Of a stretch of DNA of 64,000 nucleotides, positions 43,775-54,864 are shown piece by piece. How positions within the stretch are numbered: the first letter of the stretch is position 1; every line of letters starts with the position of its first letter. The notes under the pieces were generated by a model. That model made no database searches and was not told where the DNA came from. It was given only the letters and a program-made list of their open reading frames with translations. The translations under genes were made by a program, and so were the position numbers. Location of the stretch: NCBI GenBank assembly GCA_903879715.1, contig CAIRMR010000016.1:1-64000 (forward strand). The letters run 5' to 3'. The stretch comes from an uncultured Bacteroidales bacterium (GTDB lineage Bacteria; Bacteroidota; Bacteroidia; Bacteroidales; UBA4417).

Positions 43775-45160
43775 ATGACTGACGATATTTTTCAGGGATA
43801 CAAAGGTTTAGCACTCGAAGTACTAAAGAAATACAATGTTCGCGTTTGGGGACAGGCTGTTATTAAAACTACTCGTGGTGAATTTGTAGGAACAGTACTT
43901 CCACGGTCCGAAAATGATGATGACAGGCATATTGTAATGAAAATTCCTACCGGATACAATATCGGCCTTGATATCGCCACCATTGCCGGAATGAAAGAAA
44001 CCGGCTATAAAAAAGCAAATTATAAAATTCCTGAAAAAGAATTTCCATATACCGAAGGATTACCGAAAGTAAAATTGATTGGCACCGGCGGTACTATTGC
44101 TTCGCGTCTGGATTACCGCACCGGAGCTGTTATTCCTGCATTTTCGCCTGGCGAATTGTATGGCGCGGTTCCCGAACTGGCATCCATCTGCAACCTGACG
44201 ACAGAGAAAGTCTTCGCTGTTTTCAGCGAAAATATGTCGCCGGATCATTACAAAAAGTTAGCGATTGCCATTGGCAAAGAAATTGAAGCCGGGGTTGATG
44301 GAATTGTAATCGGACATGGAACAGATACACTGCATCACACTGCTGCCGCACTTACTTTTATGGTACAGAATTCACCGGTACCCATCGTGCTTGTAGGCTC
44401 TCAGCGTTCGAGCGACCGCCCCAGTTCCGATGCAGCACTCAACCTGATGCACGCCTGTACGGCCGCCGGGCATGGCGACATAGCCGAAGTTATGGTTTGC
44501 ATGTTTGGCCCTACCAGTGATGAATATGGGTTTCTTCACAGGGGTACGCGTGTGCGAAAAATGCATTCGTCGTACCGATCGACTTTCCGTACAATAGGAG
44601 ATACGCCATTAGCTACCATCACGCGTAAAGGGCTGAAACCAATTAAGGAAACTTACAACCACAGGCGAAAAGACCGAAAAGTAACCATTTTACCCTATTT
44701 TGAAGAGAAAGTATCAATCGTATATTATTACCCAAATATGCAGCCTGATATTATTGATTCACTGGTGGAGCATGGATATAAAGGAATAGTGATTGCCGGC
44801 ACCGGTCTGGGACATGTAAACAAGCCACTTTATCCGGCAATTGAGAGAGCCGCCAAAGCCGGCGTTGCCGTTTATATGACCGTTCAAACGCTTTGGGGAT
44901 ATGTGCATATGTTTGTTTATGATACAGGTCGCGACCTGATGGCGCTAGGCGTTGTGCCGTCCGAAAATATGCTGCCCGAGGTTGCTTATATAAAGTTAGG
45001 GTGGGCGTTGGGACAAACCAGCGACCTGGAAGAAGTAAAACGGATAATGCTTGCGCCAATTAACGACGAAACTACTCCCCGCGAACCCTACAATGGGTAC
45101 CTGATATACCAGGGCGGAGTAACAGAAGTAGAGGATTTTATAAGGAAGGTGCATAAATAA
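43775..45160 (+). CDS. gatD: Glu-tRNA(Gln) amidotransferase subunit D (archaeal type)
   Basis: 461 residues, close to the usual archaeal GatD (about 420-440). An N-terminal SH3-like domain (about 20-90, with VWGQAVIKTTRGEFVGTVLP) is joined to an L-asparaginase-like amidase domain. The catalytic set appears complete: Thr107 in TGGTIAS, Thr183-Asp184 in GHGTDT and Lys262 in RVRKMHSS. The signature SQRSSDRPSSDA is that of GatD rather than of plain asparaginases. It releases ammonia from glutamine for GatE. Type I asparaginases are shorter (about 330) and lack the N-terminal domain, which excludes that reading. Confidence 0.95.
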   Translation: MTDDIFQGYKGLALEVLKKYNVRVWGQAVIKTTRGEFVGTVLPRSENDDDRHIVMKIPTGYNIGLDIATIAGMKETGYKKANYKIPEKEFPYTEGLPKVKLIGTGGTIASRLDYRTGAVIPAFSPGELYGAVPELASICNLTTEKVFAVFSENMSPDHYKKLAIAIGKEIEAGVDGIVIGHGTDTLHHTAAALTFMVQNSPVPIVLVGSQRSSDRPSSDAALNLMHACTAAGHGDIAEVMVCMFGPTSDEYGFLHRGTRVRKMHSSYRSTFRTIGDTPLATITRKGLKPIKETYNHRRKDRKVTILPYFEEKVSIVYYYPNMQPDIIDSLVEHGYKGIVIAGTGLGHVNKPLYPAIERAAKAGVAVYMTVQTLWGYVHMFVYDTGRDLMALGVVPSENMLPEVAYIKLGWALGQTSDLEEVKRIMLAPINDETTPREPYNGYLIYQGGVTEVEDFIRKVHK

Positions 45161-45211
45161 TTCTTATCCGGAGTACGACCCGGTTTCACACCCTGAATAA
45201 GAATTGCTGTC

Positions 45212-48200
45212 TCAATACATAGCGGGATAAAGCAATTTATCAATTGTTCCAAGCAATTTACTTTTACTTATCGGTTTTATTATATAATCATTACAACCGG
45301 CTAACCTTGCGGCAGCTTCATCGTCGGAAGAAATTAAACCTGAGAGAGCAATAATTGGCAAATCCGGCCGTATTTTCCTGATCTCTCTGGCTGATTCGAA
45401 GCCATCCATCCCAGGCATTTTCATATCGGTAAGTATGATACTTATTTCCGGAAAGTTCCGGCAGATTTCAATTGTTTCAAATCCATTGTAGGATCTAAAA
45501 ACTTTAAAAGAAGCCTTTTTAAGAACAATTTCCAGGTATTTATAGTTGGAGTCATCATCTTCAGCAACAAGCACTATAAGGTTTTCGGGTTGAGCGGCCA
45601 CTTCAACATCAGTTATTTCTGCCGGAATTGATTTTTTTTCAGGCAGAGTGAAGCAGAATGTAGATCCTTCACTATTTGAGGATTCCACCCAAATTTCGCC
45701 GCCTAACAGTTTTACAAATCCTTTTGCAATGGATAAGCCCAAGCCACTTCCTTCATATTCGCGGGAGGCTGATATATCGGCCTGCCTGAAAATCTCAAAT
45801 ATTACAGGCAGGGTTTCATCTGATATTCCCCGGCCTGTATCGCGAACAGAGAAAAGATGATTCCCGTCTTTGAAATCATAAGCTAAGGTTATGGACCCTT
45901 CTTTTGTAAACTTTATCGCATTATCAATAAGGTGCGAAATTATTTTAGTCAGAAGAATCTCATCTGTCAGAATCCGGACCTCATTTTCAGGAGTTTTTAA
46001 TATAATCTCCAGGTTCAGATTCCGTGAGGTAAAAGTATCAAAAGTCTGGTCTGTTATTTTTTCCAGAAGAGGTTTAAGGTTTATGGGGTATTTGTTGATT
46101 TCGGTAATTCCCGACACAATCATCGAAATATCCATATAATTGGTAATGGTATTGATGAGCCTGGCACTACTTTTTTTAATCATTTTGTTGAACTCAATCC
46201 GATCCTCCTCTGAACTGTCCATTTGCGTAATCATCTCACTGAATCCAATAATGCCATTCAGCGGGGTACGCAACTCATGAGTAATATTCTGGAGGAAAGC
46301 AGATTTAAGCTTATCATTGGATTCTGCATATTCCTTGGCTTTCAAAAGCTCTTCACGGGCTTGTTTGCGTTCAGCAATATTACGGAATACACCTTGCAGA
46401 ATCTGCCTTCCGTTAAGTTTCATTGTATTGGAAAGGACTTCAACCGGGATTTCGGTGCCGTCCGAACGAAGAATAACAGTTTCAATCGCAAACAGATCGC
46501 TAATGTTACGGACTTCATCAACATGTTTCCGGAATGATTTTTTCGAATGTTCAAAATACCTGGATGGATGAATCATGGTTTGGTGTAATGTCCTGATTTC
46601 ATCCAGGGTGCGACCAAGCATATTGCAAGCTGCAGTATTGGCATCTACAAGCATTCCGGTTTCAATATCGGCGAGAATTATAGCATCAGGTGATGCTTCA
46701 AAAAGCTCCCTGTACCTTTCCTCACTTTCTTTTAATGCAGTTTCCGACTGAAGCCGTTTCGAGATATCTTCTTTAATTCCAAGGTAATGTGTTATTTTAC
46801 CCTCAGCATCTTTAATAGGCAATATTGAAGCGCTTTCGCAGAAATTTTCGCCATTTTTCTTTTTGTTATAAAAAATGCCGTTCCATTCTTTTCCTGCTTT
46901 TAAAGCTCGCCATAACGATTTATATACATCCTGGGTTGTTTCACCAGATTTAAATATGGCTGGACTTTTCCCGATTAATTCATTAAAACTATAGCCCGAA
47001 ATATTGCAGCCTGCCGGGTTCACATATTCCATTTTCCCATCAAGATCTGTTATAATAATTGTGTTCGGGCTTTGCTGAACTACTGCGGAAAGTTTACGTA
47101 ATTCTTTTTCCGCCAGATAGCGTTTGCTGATATCCCGGCTCACACCCCTGTAACCTGAAATTTTTCCGGACTGATCATAAACCGGGACACCACTGGTTTC
47201 AACATGTACCAGATGCCCGTCGCGGTGTTTATATTTATTAACCAAAAGGTAAAAAGGAAGCGTATTTTCTTCTGTCGACTCAATCCTGGCGTTTATCTCC
47301 GATAAAAATTCATCAGAGATAAAGTCGTAAGGTGATTTCCCTATGGTTTCCTCTGGTTTATAATCCAGGATAATCTCAAACTGTGGGCTAACATATCGGT
47401 ACAAGCCATCAGCATCGGTTTCCCATATTATATCAGAAGTAGATTCTACCAATGATTTATACTTTTCTTCGCTTTGCCTGAGTGTTTCTTCCGACTTTTT
47501 ACGTTCAGTAATATCGCGTATGATAGATTGGTAAGTCCCATCTGGCATCATTTTAGTATGCATTTCGATAGGGACAATATTGCCGTCACGCCGAAGTATG
47601 TCCCGCTCACTGATTACCGTTTTGTCTTTTTTCAACAAATCGTATCTCAATGGCTTGTTTTTCAATACTTTTTGATCGAATAATTCAATTATATTAATCC
47701 CGATCAGGTTTTTCAGCGTTCGGCCGGTTAGCTTTTGCATGTAGGTATTTGCCTGGATGATAACGCCTTCCGGCGAACCGATTAAAATACCGTCGACGGC
47801 AAGTTCAATAAGTTCCCTGAAACGCCTTTCGCTGGTTTGCAAAGCTACATCAGCTTGTTTGCGTTCGGTGATATCCTGTGCCATAGCAATATTTACTTTT
47901 TTCCCAAAGTACGTGCCGTTGACAACACGCACTTCTTTTGGAAAAATTTCGCCATTTGACCTCAGACCCCAGAATTCAAATTGCTGTGGTTCGCCGGCAA
48001 AGGCCTTCTCAATCATAGCCGCAATTGTCTCCATGTCATTTTTGCCAGGAGCAGCTACAAAAGAAGGATTTTTACCAACCAATACTTCATACGGATATCC
48101 GTACAGTTTTACGGCACCTTCATTTACATCCAGGAAGGTACCATTCTCATCCTGAATGTAGATAGCATCATTAACATTGTTGAATAATTCACGGTAACTG

Positions 48201-48721
48201 GTTTCACTGGCGGATTGAATTTTATTGACATGTTTACTTACTGAAATATCAGCAAATGAAGCAAGCATAGCAACCGGCTCACCGGCAAGGTTTTTCACCA
48301 GACTTGCTGAAACCAGAATATCAAAAACAGATCCGTCTTTTTTTTGAGCTTCCAATTCACCTGTCCAACTTCCGTTCAGCCTGATGGCGTCTATTATTTC
48401 ACTTGCTGTTTTACCGGAATGCCAGAATTCAGCAACTGGTTTCCCAATAATCTCACTGCCGGAACTATACCCCAGCATTTTAAAAAATGCAGGATTTACA
48501 TTAGTAAGATTACCCTGAAGGTCAGAAACAGCAATTGGATTTATTGATGATTCAATTACCAGGTCTTTAATATGTTTTGCTTCTTCAGTTTGCCTGAGCC
48601 GGATTACAGATGAGTCGTTTTCATACTTTTTTTTCAGTGATTCAAATGCATGCTTAACATCCCGCAACTCTTTTTTGAGTTGGCCGATAGTATGATTTTC
48701 ATTATCAATATACTGGCTCAT
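45212..48721 (-). CDS. Hybrid histidine kinase with six PAS domains and a receiver
   Basis: 1169 residues with no membrane span. A short coiled coil (about 10-45) is followed by six PAS domains (about 50-165, 173-290, 298-410, 418-535, 541-660 and 667-787), joined by ERK-type linkers. HisKA carries His815 in NITHELRTPLNGI. The ATPase domain has DTGRGISDE and GSGLGLSIAKGF. The receiver (about 1048-1165) has Asp1099 in LTDMKMPGMDG and the Lys of IIKPISKSK. It starts 10 bp after the propeller kinase stop, so the two are co-transcribed; this receiver may take phosphate from either kinase. Confidence 0.94.
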   Translation of the reverse strand: MSQYIDNENHTIGQLKKELRDVKHAFESLKKKYENDSSVIRLRQTEEAKHIKDLVIESSINPIAVSDLQGNLTNVNPAFFKMLGYSSGSEIIGKPVAEFWHSGKTASEIIDAIRLNGSWTGELEAQKKDGSVFDILVSASLVKNLAGEPVAMLASFADISVSKHVNKIQSASETSYRELFNNVNDAIYIQDENGTFLDVNEGAVKLYGYPYEVLVGKNPSFVAAPGKNDMETIAAMIEKAFAGEPQQFEFWGLRSNGEIFPKEVRVVNGTYFGKKVNIAMAQDITERKQADVALQTSERRFRELIELAVDGILIGSPEGVIIQANTYMQKLTGRTLKNLIGINIIELFDQKVLKNKPLRYDLLKKDKTVISERDILRRDGNIVPIEMHTKMMPDGTYQSIIRDITERKKSEETLRQSEEKYKSLVESTSDIIWETDADGLYRYVSPQFEIILDYKPEETIGKSPYDFISDEFLSEINARIESTEENTLPFYLLVNKYKHRDGHLVHVETSGVPVYDQSGKISGYRGVSRDISKRYLAEKELRKLSAVVQQSPNTIIITDLDGKMEYVNPAGCNISGYSFNELIGKSPAIFKSGETTQDVYKSLWRALKAGKEWNGIFYNKKKNGENFCESASILPIKDAEGKITHYLGIKEDISKRLQSETALKESEERYRELFEASPDAIILADIETGMLVDANTAACNMLGRTLDEIRTLHQTMIHPSRYFEHSKKSFRKHVDEVRNISDLFAIETVILRSDGTEIPVEVLSNTMKLNGRQILQGVFRNIAERKQAREELLKAKEYAESNDKLKSAFLQNITHELRTPLNGIIGFSEMITQMDSSEEDRIEFNKMIKKSSARLINTITNYMDISMIVSGITEINKYPINLKPLLEKITDQTFDTFTSRNLNLEIILKTPENEVRILTDEILLTKIISHLIDNAIKFTKEGSITLAYDFKDGNHLFSVRDTGRGISDETLPVIFEIFRQADISASREYEGSGLGLSIAKGFVKLLGGEIWVESSNSEGSTFCFTLPEKKSIPAEITDVEVAAQPENLIVLVAEDDDSNYKYLEIVLKKASFKVFRSYNGFETIEICRNFPEISIILTDMKMPGMDGFESAREIRKIRPDLPIIALSGLISSDDEAAARLAGCNDYIIKPISKSKLLGTIDKLLYPAMY

Positions 48722-48731
48722 TAAAATATAT

Positions 48732-51700
48732 TTAGACTTTACTACCGCCTATTGTAAAACAGAAAGTACTTCCATTGTTTTCTACGCTTTCAACCCATAT
48801 TTTGCCACCGTGTTTTTCAACAAATTCTTTACAAAGTATAAGTCCCAGCCCGGTTGAGAGTTCCCCATTAGTGCCTTTTGTTTTATTATTGACATCAAAA
48901 TGGAATATTCGTTGCAGCTGTTCAGTATTCATACCTATTCCGGTATCTTTAACAGCTATGGTTACAAAATGTTCTTCCCTGGTAAATGCAGAAATCTGAA
49001 CAGAACCATCACCCGGGGTAAATTTTACAGCATTCGACAATAAGTTTCGGATAATGGTCTGAAGCATATGAATATCAGCTTCAACTTTCAGCTCTTCAGG
49101 AATTTCAATCTTCAAATTAATACCTTTTAACTTCGCCGTATCAGCTATAGTATTGGTACAATTTTTTACTAATGGAAGGAGTAGTACTTTTTCAGGCTTA
49201 AACCTGGTAATTTCGCGATGTAAGAGTGACCATTCGAGCAGGTTTTCCAAAAGCTGATACAAATTATTTGCTGAATTCCGCATATATGTAACAATGGTCT
49301 TCAGCTCATCTTTAGGAAGAGTATCAATTTCTTCGTCCAGCACTTCAGTGAATCCAAGGAAAGTAGTAAAGGGGCTCCGTAAATCATGGGCTATAATAGA
49401 GAATAACTTATCTTTACTGTTATTAAGTGCCTGGAGATCTTCGGCATTTTTTTGTATTTTATCTTCAAATCTCTTTTGCTCTGTCAGGTCAATGATCACG
49501 CCTCTTGTTCCAATGCACCTGTTATCAGATAGTATCGGAACGGTATGAATTGAAAAGGGGAAAGTGTCGCCATTTTTTGTGATGCCGGTCATAATGGCTC
49601 TGTCCGATTTCTTATATTTAAAAACGGCTTCCATATGCAAATGTATATCCTCATAGTTATCGGAGGCAACAAGCTGATCAATAAGAATATACGAATCAAC
49701 ATCCTTATGTTGATAGCCAAAAAGCCTTAATCCTGTATCATTCAGATAAACCAATTTACCACTAAAATCGGCTTCATAAATAGTTTCGGGAAGCAATTCA
49801 ACAAGATCCTGGAATTTTTGCCTGCTTTCGGTAAGTTCTTGCTCAATACGTTTTCGCTCAACTATTTCCTTTTCTAACTTCGAATTATGTATTCTCTGGA
49901 CATTAATTCTGATAAATCCGTATATAATCGCAGCAATTACGATGAGTGCCAGAAGCAGGAACCACCATGTAAGGTAAACCGGCGGAGTAATCCGTATCGG
50001 ATAGGATCGTTCAACTTCGGTCCAGGCTCCCGATATATTTTTAGCTTTTACACAGAACACATATTTACCTGGTTTTAATCCTATATATCTTACTTTACCA
50101 AGTAAGGGCTGGTTTATATCCTGCCATTCCTCGTCGAATCCTTCGAGTTTGTATTTGTATTCTATTAAATCTTCGTTATAAAAGGAAATTGCCCTGAATT
50201 GAAACTGCACACTATTATCAGTATAATTAATTGAAATTTTCCTTGATAATGAATGTTGAATGCCTCTGCTGTCTTCGGCATATAGGAGATGTATTACAGG
50301 TGTCGGAACAACATTCTGATCAAAACCCGTTTCAAAGCAGGAAAGTCCGCGATCAGTACCGATCCATATCCGGCCTTTGGAATCGGATATTCCTGCAGAC
50401 CGGTTGGTCTCCCATCCTGCCAGCCCGTTATTTGAATTATAAATATCCAGTTTGCTTCCCCCGTCCCACCTGTAAACGCCATTATCGGAACCAATCCAAA
50501 AAAAGCCTTTGTGATCCTGGAAAATAAAGAAAACCGGGCTGCTAATTTCAATTCCGTTTTTCTTAAACTTTGTTATCCTTCCATTTTCAATCACATAAAG
50601 TCCATGAATAGTACCAACAAACTCAGTTTGCTTGCTGTCCTTAAAATAGGAATAAACATTATCCGCTTTCTTGTCGGCTGGTGAAGGAATTTTTCTGATT
50701 ACATCATCATGCACATACCAAAGCCCACCGGAGCCTGCAAGAAAAATCCCCCCATCATCAGCCCGGAATATTTTTCGCAAAGTGCTTTTAATCTGATCAT
50801 TATGCTGATATTCAACAAGCTGGTCATTTAGCAGAAAAAAAAGTTTTCCGTCGATACCAACCCAAATTTTACCTGCTTTATCCTGCAAAACTGCCGATGT
50901 AATAGTATTCGTATTAAAGTTATACCATTTAATAGCTCCGTTTGTTTGTAACTTCCCCAGGCCAGGACCAACGGAAGCGAACCATATATTTCCTGATTTG
51001 TCCTTCATCATATCAAGAACTCTCATGTTTTTCTGTTCTGATTCGGGGAAACCAATGGTTTTAAACGTATTATTATCGAAAACGGATAAACCTTTGTTAT
51101 GGCCCAAAACGATCTTTCCGTCATTCATTTCGCAGATTGCCGATACTTCATTCTCACGCATTCCGTTTTTTTCGAGGTAACTTTTAATCTTGAAGTTATT
51201 AAACCTGCTTATACCTCTTGTATCCGGGAACCAAATATTCTGTTCACGGTCAATAAATACCGAATTTGCCCCATCCGAAGTGAATCCATTCGAAATCATT
51301 AAGGGTACAGGAATATCACTTGAATCAGTAATCAGATATTTAGACCAATTGTTACCAAAGAAAACGTTGCCTTTTTTATCGGCTTCCATAAAAGTATTGT
51401 AATAAACTGAAGGGTGCTGCAATTGAAATTTATTGCTAACCAGTGTAAATCTGTTGCGCTGAATATACCCTATCCATTTTTCATTCAATACCCATAATTT
51501 TTCATCCGCCAGATGCTTGTTTTCAAAACTAATTGCAACAACTTCGGGCCCATAAGGCTTTATCAGGGCATTCAGGCTCCAGTCGGTTTTACCGTTTTCG
51601 AAAAGGCAAATTCCGATTTTTGTGGAAAGATAAAAACCTTGTTTTTGGGAGATAACAGAATAAACATTGTTCAGCCGTTTATCATCCGATATTTTGAAAT

Positions 51701-52199
51701 GGGTCCAGGCCTTGTTTTCGTAAATATAAAATCCGTCATAATTTCCCATGCAGAGTACTGCCCCATCATTTTTATATAGTATATCAAACGAGTTCATCCG
51801 GTGATTCTGCACAATTGTGGCAGGAGGGAGTATTTTCTCCCACTTGTTGTTTATAAAAAAAGCAATGGTATCAACCGGATTTTCGGGCAATACCCAAATC
51901 ACACCTTTTTCATCAATTTTAATTTTTTTATAATGCTGTTCAGGCAAGCCACTGCTATTGCCGTAGTTTGTGAAACTAAAACCGTCATATTTTGATACCC
52001 CGAAATTTGTGGCAAACCACATGATACCATTTTTATCCTGGCAGGCATCGTTAACATTCCTGGTAGGTAAGCCATCCTTGATGGAGTATGTTTTTATGAA
52101 ATACTGCTGCGAAAAACCAGTCTGAAACACAAAAACAAAGAAAATAAGAACAAGAAAATTCCAGTAATTTATTTTTATATGTGATTTCAGATAAACCAT
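48732..52199 (-). CDS. Two-component propeller sensor kinase (Reg_prop, Y_Y_Y, PAS, HisKA)
   Basis: 1155 residues. A signal segment to about residue 30 is followed by a periplasmic region of about 650 residues with Reg_prop repeats (for example GIMWFATNFGVSKYDG, GNIWFASVGPGLG, GRIWIGTDRGLS), forming beta-propellers. A Y_Y_Y domain (about 690-755, GLKPGKYVFCVKAKN) and one membrane helix (WWFLLLALIVIAAIIYGF) follow. The cytosolic part has PAS, HisKA with His938 (IAHDLRSPFTTF) and ATPase domains. Unlike the hybrid two-component systems of Bacteroides it lacks a receiver and AraC domain; the co-transcribed downstream hybrid kinase may supply the receiver. Confidence 0.93.
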   Translation of the reverse strand: MVYLKSHIKINYWNFLVLIFFVFVFQTGFSQQYFIKTYSIKDGLPTRNVNDACQDKNGIMWFATNFGVSKYDGFSFTNYGNSSGLPEQHYKKIKIDEKGVIWVLPENPVDTIAFFINNKWEKILPPATIVQNHRMNSFDILYKNDGAVLCMGNYDGFYIYENKAWTHFKISDDKRLNNVYSVISQKQGFYLSTKIGICLFENGKTDWSLNALIKPYGPEVVAISFENKHLADEKLWVLNEKWIGYIQRNRFTLVSNKFQLQHPSVYYNTFMEADKKGNVFFGNNWSKYLITDSSDIPVPLMISNGFTSDGANSVFIDREQNIWFPDTRGISRFNNFKIKSYLEKNGMRENEVSAICEMNDGKIVLGHNKGLSVFDNNTFKTIGFPESEQKNMRVLDMMKDKSGNIWFASVGPGLGKLQTNGAIKWYNFNTNTITSAVLQDKAGKIWVGIDGKLFFLLNDQLVEYQHNDQIKSTLRKIFRADDGGIFLAGSGGLWYVHDDVIRKIPSPADKKADNVYSYFKDSKQTEFVGTIHGLYVIENGRITKFKKNGIEISSPVFFIFQDHKGFFWIGSDNGVYRWDGGSKLDIYNSNNGLAGWETNRSAGISDSKGRIWIGTDRGLSCFETGFDQNVVPTPVIHLLYAEDSRGIQHSLSRKISINYTDNSVQFQFRAISFYNEDLIEYKYKLEGFDEEWQDINQPLLGKVRYIGLKPGKYVFCVKAKNISGAWTEVERSYPIRITPPVYLTWWFLLLALIVIAAIIYGFIRINVQRIHNSKLEKEIVERKRIEQELTESRQKFQDLVELLPETIYEADFSGKLVYLNDTGLRLFGYQHKDVDSYILIDQLVASDNYEDIHLHMEAVFKYKKSDRAIMTGITKNGDTFPFSIHTVPILSDNRCIGTRGVIIDLTEQKRFEDKIQKNAEDLQALNNSKDKLFSIIAHDLRSPFTTFLGFTEVLDEEIDTLPKDELKTIVTYMRNSANNLYQLLENLLEWSLLHREITRFKPEKVLLLPLVKNCTNTIADTAKLKGINLKIEIPEELKVEADIHMLQTIIRNLLSNAVKFTPGDGSVQISAFTREEHFVTIAVKDTGIGMNTEQLQRIFHFDVNNKTKGTNGELSTGLGLILCKEFVEKHGGKIWVESVENNGSTFCFTIGGSKV

Positions 52200-52801
52200 A
52201 TGTAAACAAAGACAATAGTATTAATTGAACGATTTTAAATTTATTGGAATTGAACCTTTTTTCATAGGGATCCTATTTATTCATTGTTTAAGATGAAACG
52301 AGCGATTGTTGAAATTCTTTCCCACAATATATTAATGCTCGTTGGCAAGTTCCAAGTAAAAATTCATAAAAACTTATTATGAACACATGAAACATATCTT
52401 TACTAACAGGTATCTGAAATCAATTTTACCTGGTAAGGAATTAGCGCAAATCCAGTAAATGGGTTAGAAATAATAGTCAGTCAATCAGGTTTGTACAGTT
52501 TAAAAGTACTGCAGAACATCAAACATTTTACAAATATAAATAAATCCAAAATGAAAATAAAATATATGTGTCATTTTAATGGTTTATGTTTACGTATGCA
52601 ACAGCCGGAAATCAGATTTGGGAAGACAATTTTTTGCGTTAAAAATGGCGGGATAAACATTCCGATTCATAATATGTTAAATTTACATTGCATTACCTCT
52701 TGCCATCAACTAAATCATTTTTTACTAAAGGAATATTCCTAACTATACATAACTAATTTCGCTTTTTATCACAATACCGAACAATTTCTGCTCTCTGCTC
52801 T
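52200..52801. other. AT-rich intergenic region, no gene seen
   Basis: 602 bp between the divergent propeller kinase and DUF255 genes. An open frame of 83 codons (52491-52742) has a non-ATG start and no recognisable protein character. No tRNA, strong hairpin or repeat was recognised. Confidence 0.4.
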
Positions 52802-54826
52802 ATGAACCATACCAATCAACTGATACACGAAACCAGTCCGTACCTTCTTCAACACGCGCACAATCCGGTAAACTGGCTTCCCTTTGGAGCTGAAGCATTT
52901 GACGAAGCGGGCAGGAGAAATAAGCCTTTATTGATCAGCATCGGGTATTCATCATGCCATTGGTGTCATGTGATGGAACATGAGTCGTTTGAGAATGAAG
53001 AGATAGCCACCCTGATGAACGCGAATTTTGTTTGTGTGAAAGTGGATCGTGAGGAACGACCTGATGTAGATCATGTTTATATGGATGCGGTGCAACAGAT
53101 ACATAACAGCGGTGGCTGGCCTTTGAATTGCTTCGCATTGCCCGATGGAAAGCCTTTCTGGGGTGGGACCTATTTCAGGCCTGAACAATGGATACAACTA
53201 CTGACAAATATTGGCGAATTGTATAAAAACCGGTTTCCGGACCTCGAACAACAGGCAAATAAACTTGCAGAAGGAGTGGCAAGGCAGAATTACCTTTTGA
53301 ACACTGAGTCAGTAGCCTCAAACACAACCATCGATTTTTCTTCCGTATTTGATCTCTTGTATAACTCCTTTGATTCTGAAAAAGGAGGATTAAGCGGATC
53401 TCCCAAATTTCCTATGCCGGTAGTTTTGAATTTTATGTTGCAATACAGTACTCTTCAGAAAGATGAACCTGCACTCACCATGGTAGATTTAACACTGAAG
53501 AAGATGGCTTGCGGAGGCATTTACGACCAGGCAGGAGGTGGTTTTGCGCGGTATTCAACTGACAGCGACTGGAAAGTTCCGCACTTTGAAAAAATGCTTT
53601 ACGACAACGCACAACTTGTAAGCTTATATTCATTAGCTTATAAGCAAACAAAGAACCGGCTATACAAAGAAGTAATTGAGCAAACGATAGCGTTTGTAAA
53701 CAGGGAACTTACCTCGACTGAAGGAGTTTTCTATTCCGCACTTGACGCGGATAGTGAAGGAGAAGAAGGACTTTTCTACACCTGGTCAGCCGAAGAATTT
53801 AATGAAGCTTTAGGCCATTATTCAGCCTTAGCCGGGGAGTATTATGGTATTGACGCGAAGGGTTTATGGGAGAATGGCCGGAATATTCTGCTTCGTCCCG
53901 TTAGTGATGATTTATTTGCCCAACAGCATTTCCTGTCGGCAGAAGAGTTATCGTCATTAAGCGGTTTCTGCCGGGCTCAGCTGCTCAAAGCACGTTCGGA
54001 GCGTATTCGCCCCGGATTGGATGATAAAATGCTGGTAGCATGGAATTCACTCATGATCAGCGCACTGGTGGATGCCTATTTTGCCCTTGACAGGCTCGAA
54101 TACCTGGAGTCGGCTATCCATGCCGCCAATTTCATTCTTATTAACCTGAAACGGCCGGATAACGGGCTTTTTCATACATGGAAAAACGAAAAATCTCAGA
54201 TCAATGCCTTTCTCGACGATTATGCCTTTACCTGTGAAGCGCTTATAAAACTTTATTCGGCAACAACCGATGAACGTTGGCTGAACGAAGCCGGGTCGCT
54301 GGCATCGTATGTTGTTCAACATTTATACGAACCGGAATCAGGCTTTTTCTGGTATTCCGAAAATAAGGATAAACAAGTTTTTACCCGTAAGATTGAGATA
54401 TATGATGGAGTAATAGCATCGGGCAATTCGTTGATGGCTCACGTGTTAAATACCCTGGGAATTTTCCATCACAACGCTGATTATATTGAAAAAGTCCACC
54501 AGATGCTTTTATCAATGGAAAGCCGGTTTACCCGATATCCTTCAGCATACGCAAACTGGGCTTCGCTTGCTTTTTCAGGTGCCGGTGATCAATATGTGAT
54601 AGCTGTGGTTGGAAACGAAGCAGTTTCAATTATTAAAAAACTGAAGGAGCAAAACCTTTTCAACGCTATGGTTTTTGGAAGCAAGGTTGAGAGCAACTTA
54701 CCCTATTTCGAAAACCGGTTTGTTGAAGGAAAAACGCTGATTTATGTTTGTTCGGGAACCTATTGCATGGCAGCTGTGGAAAGTGTGGAGGAAACAATCA
54801 AACTATTATCCGGTTATGGCGCATAA
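52802..54826 (+). CDS. DUF255 thioredoxin-fold/six-hairpin protein (YyaL/spermatogenesis-associated 20 family)
   Basis: 674 residues, full length for the family. The N-terminal thioredoxin-like domain (about 1-170) contains the invariant [14 protein letters not shown], the CHWC motif in [14 protein letters not shown], and [10 protein letters not shown]. The remainder is an (alpha/alpha)6-barrel like that of N-acylglucosamine epimerases and GH-type enzymes, with [29 protein letters not shown] and [12 protein letters not shown]. The biochemical role is unsettled. It is cytosolic with no signal peptide. Confidence 0.93.
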   Translation: MNHTNQLIHETSPYLLQHAHNPVNWLPFGAEAFDEAGRRNKPLLISIGYSSCHWCHVMEHESFENEEIATLMNANFVCVKVDREERPDVDHVYMDAVQQIHNSGGWPLNCFALPDGKPFWGGTYFRPEQWIQLLTNIGELYKNRFPDLEQQANKLAEGVARQNYLLNTESVASNTTIDFSSVFDLLYNSFDSEKGGLSGSPKFPMPVVLNFMLQYSTLQKDEPALTMVDLTLKKMACGGIYDQAGGGFARYSTDSDWKVPHFEKMLYDNAQLVSLYSLAYKQTKNRLYKEVIEQTIAFVNRELTSTEGVFYSALDADSEGEEGLFYTWSAEEFNEALGHYSALAGEYYGIDAKGLWENGRNILLRPVSDDLFAQQHFLSAEELSSLSGFCRAQLLKARSERIRPGLDDKMLVAWNSLMISALVDAYFALDRLEYLESAIHAANFILINLKRPDNGLFHTWKNEKSQINAFLDDYAFTCEALIKLYSATTDERWLNEAGSLASYVVQHLYEPESGFFWYSENKDKQVFTRKIEIYDGVIASGNSLMAHVLNTLGIFHHNADYIEKVHQMLLSMESRFTRYPSAYANWASLAFSGAGDQYVIAVVGNEAVSIIKKLKEQNLFNAMVFGSKVESNLPYFENRFVEGKTLIYVCSGTYCMAAVESVEETIKLLSGYGA

Positions 54827-54864
54827 TATTTCTGCGACTCGGATTGAAGAAAATTTGGAGAATT

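Noticed and set aside
43775..45160. Reading the gatD product as a plain L-asparaginase
   Set aside because: It has the GatD-specific N-terminal domain and signature, and gatE lies immediately upstream.
48732..52199. Polysaccharide-utilisation hybrid two-component regulator
   Set aside because: No receiver, no AraC domain and no susC, susD or glycosidase genes nearby.
52491..52742. 83-codon frame in the gap before the DUF255 gene
   Set aside because: Non-ATG start, biased composition and no recognisable motif, promoter or ribosome site.
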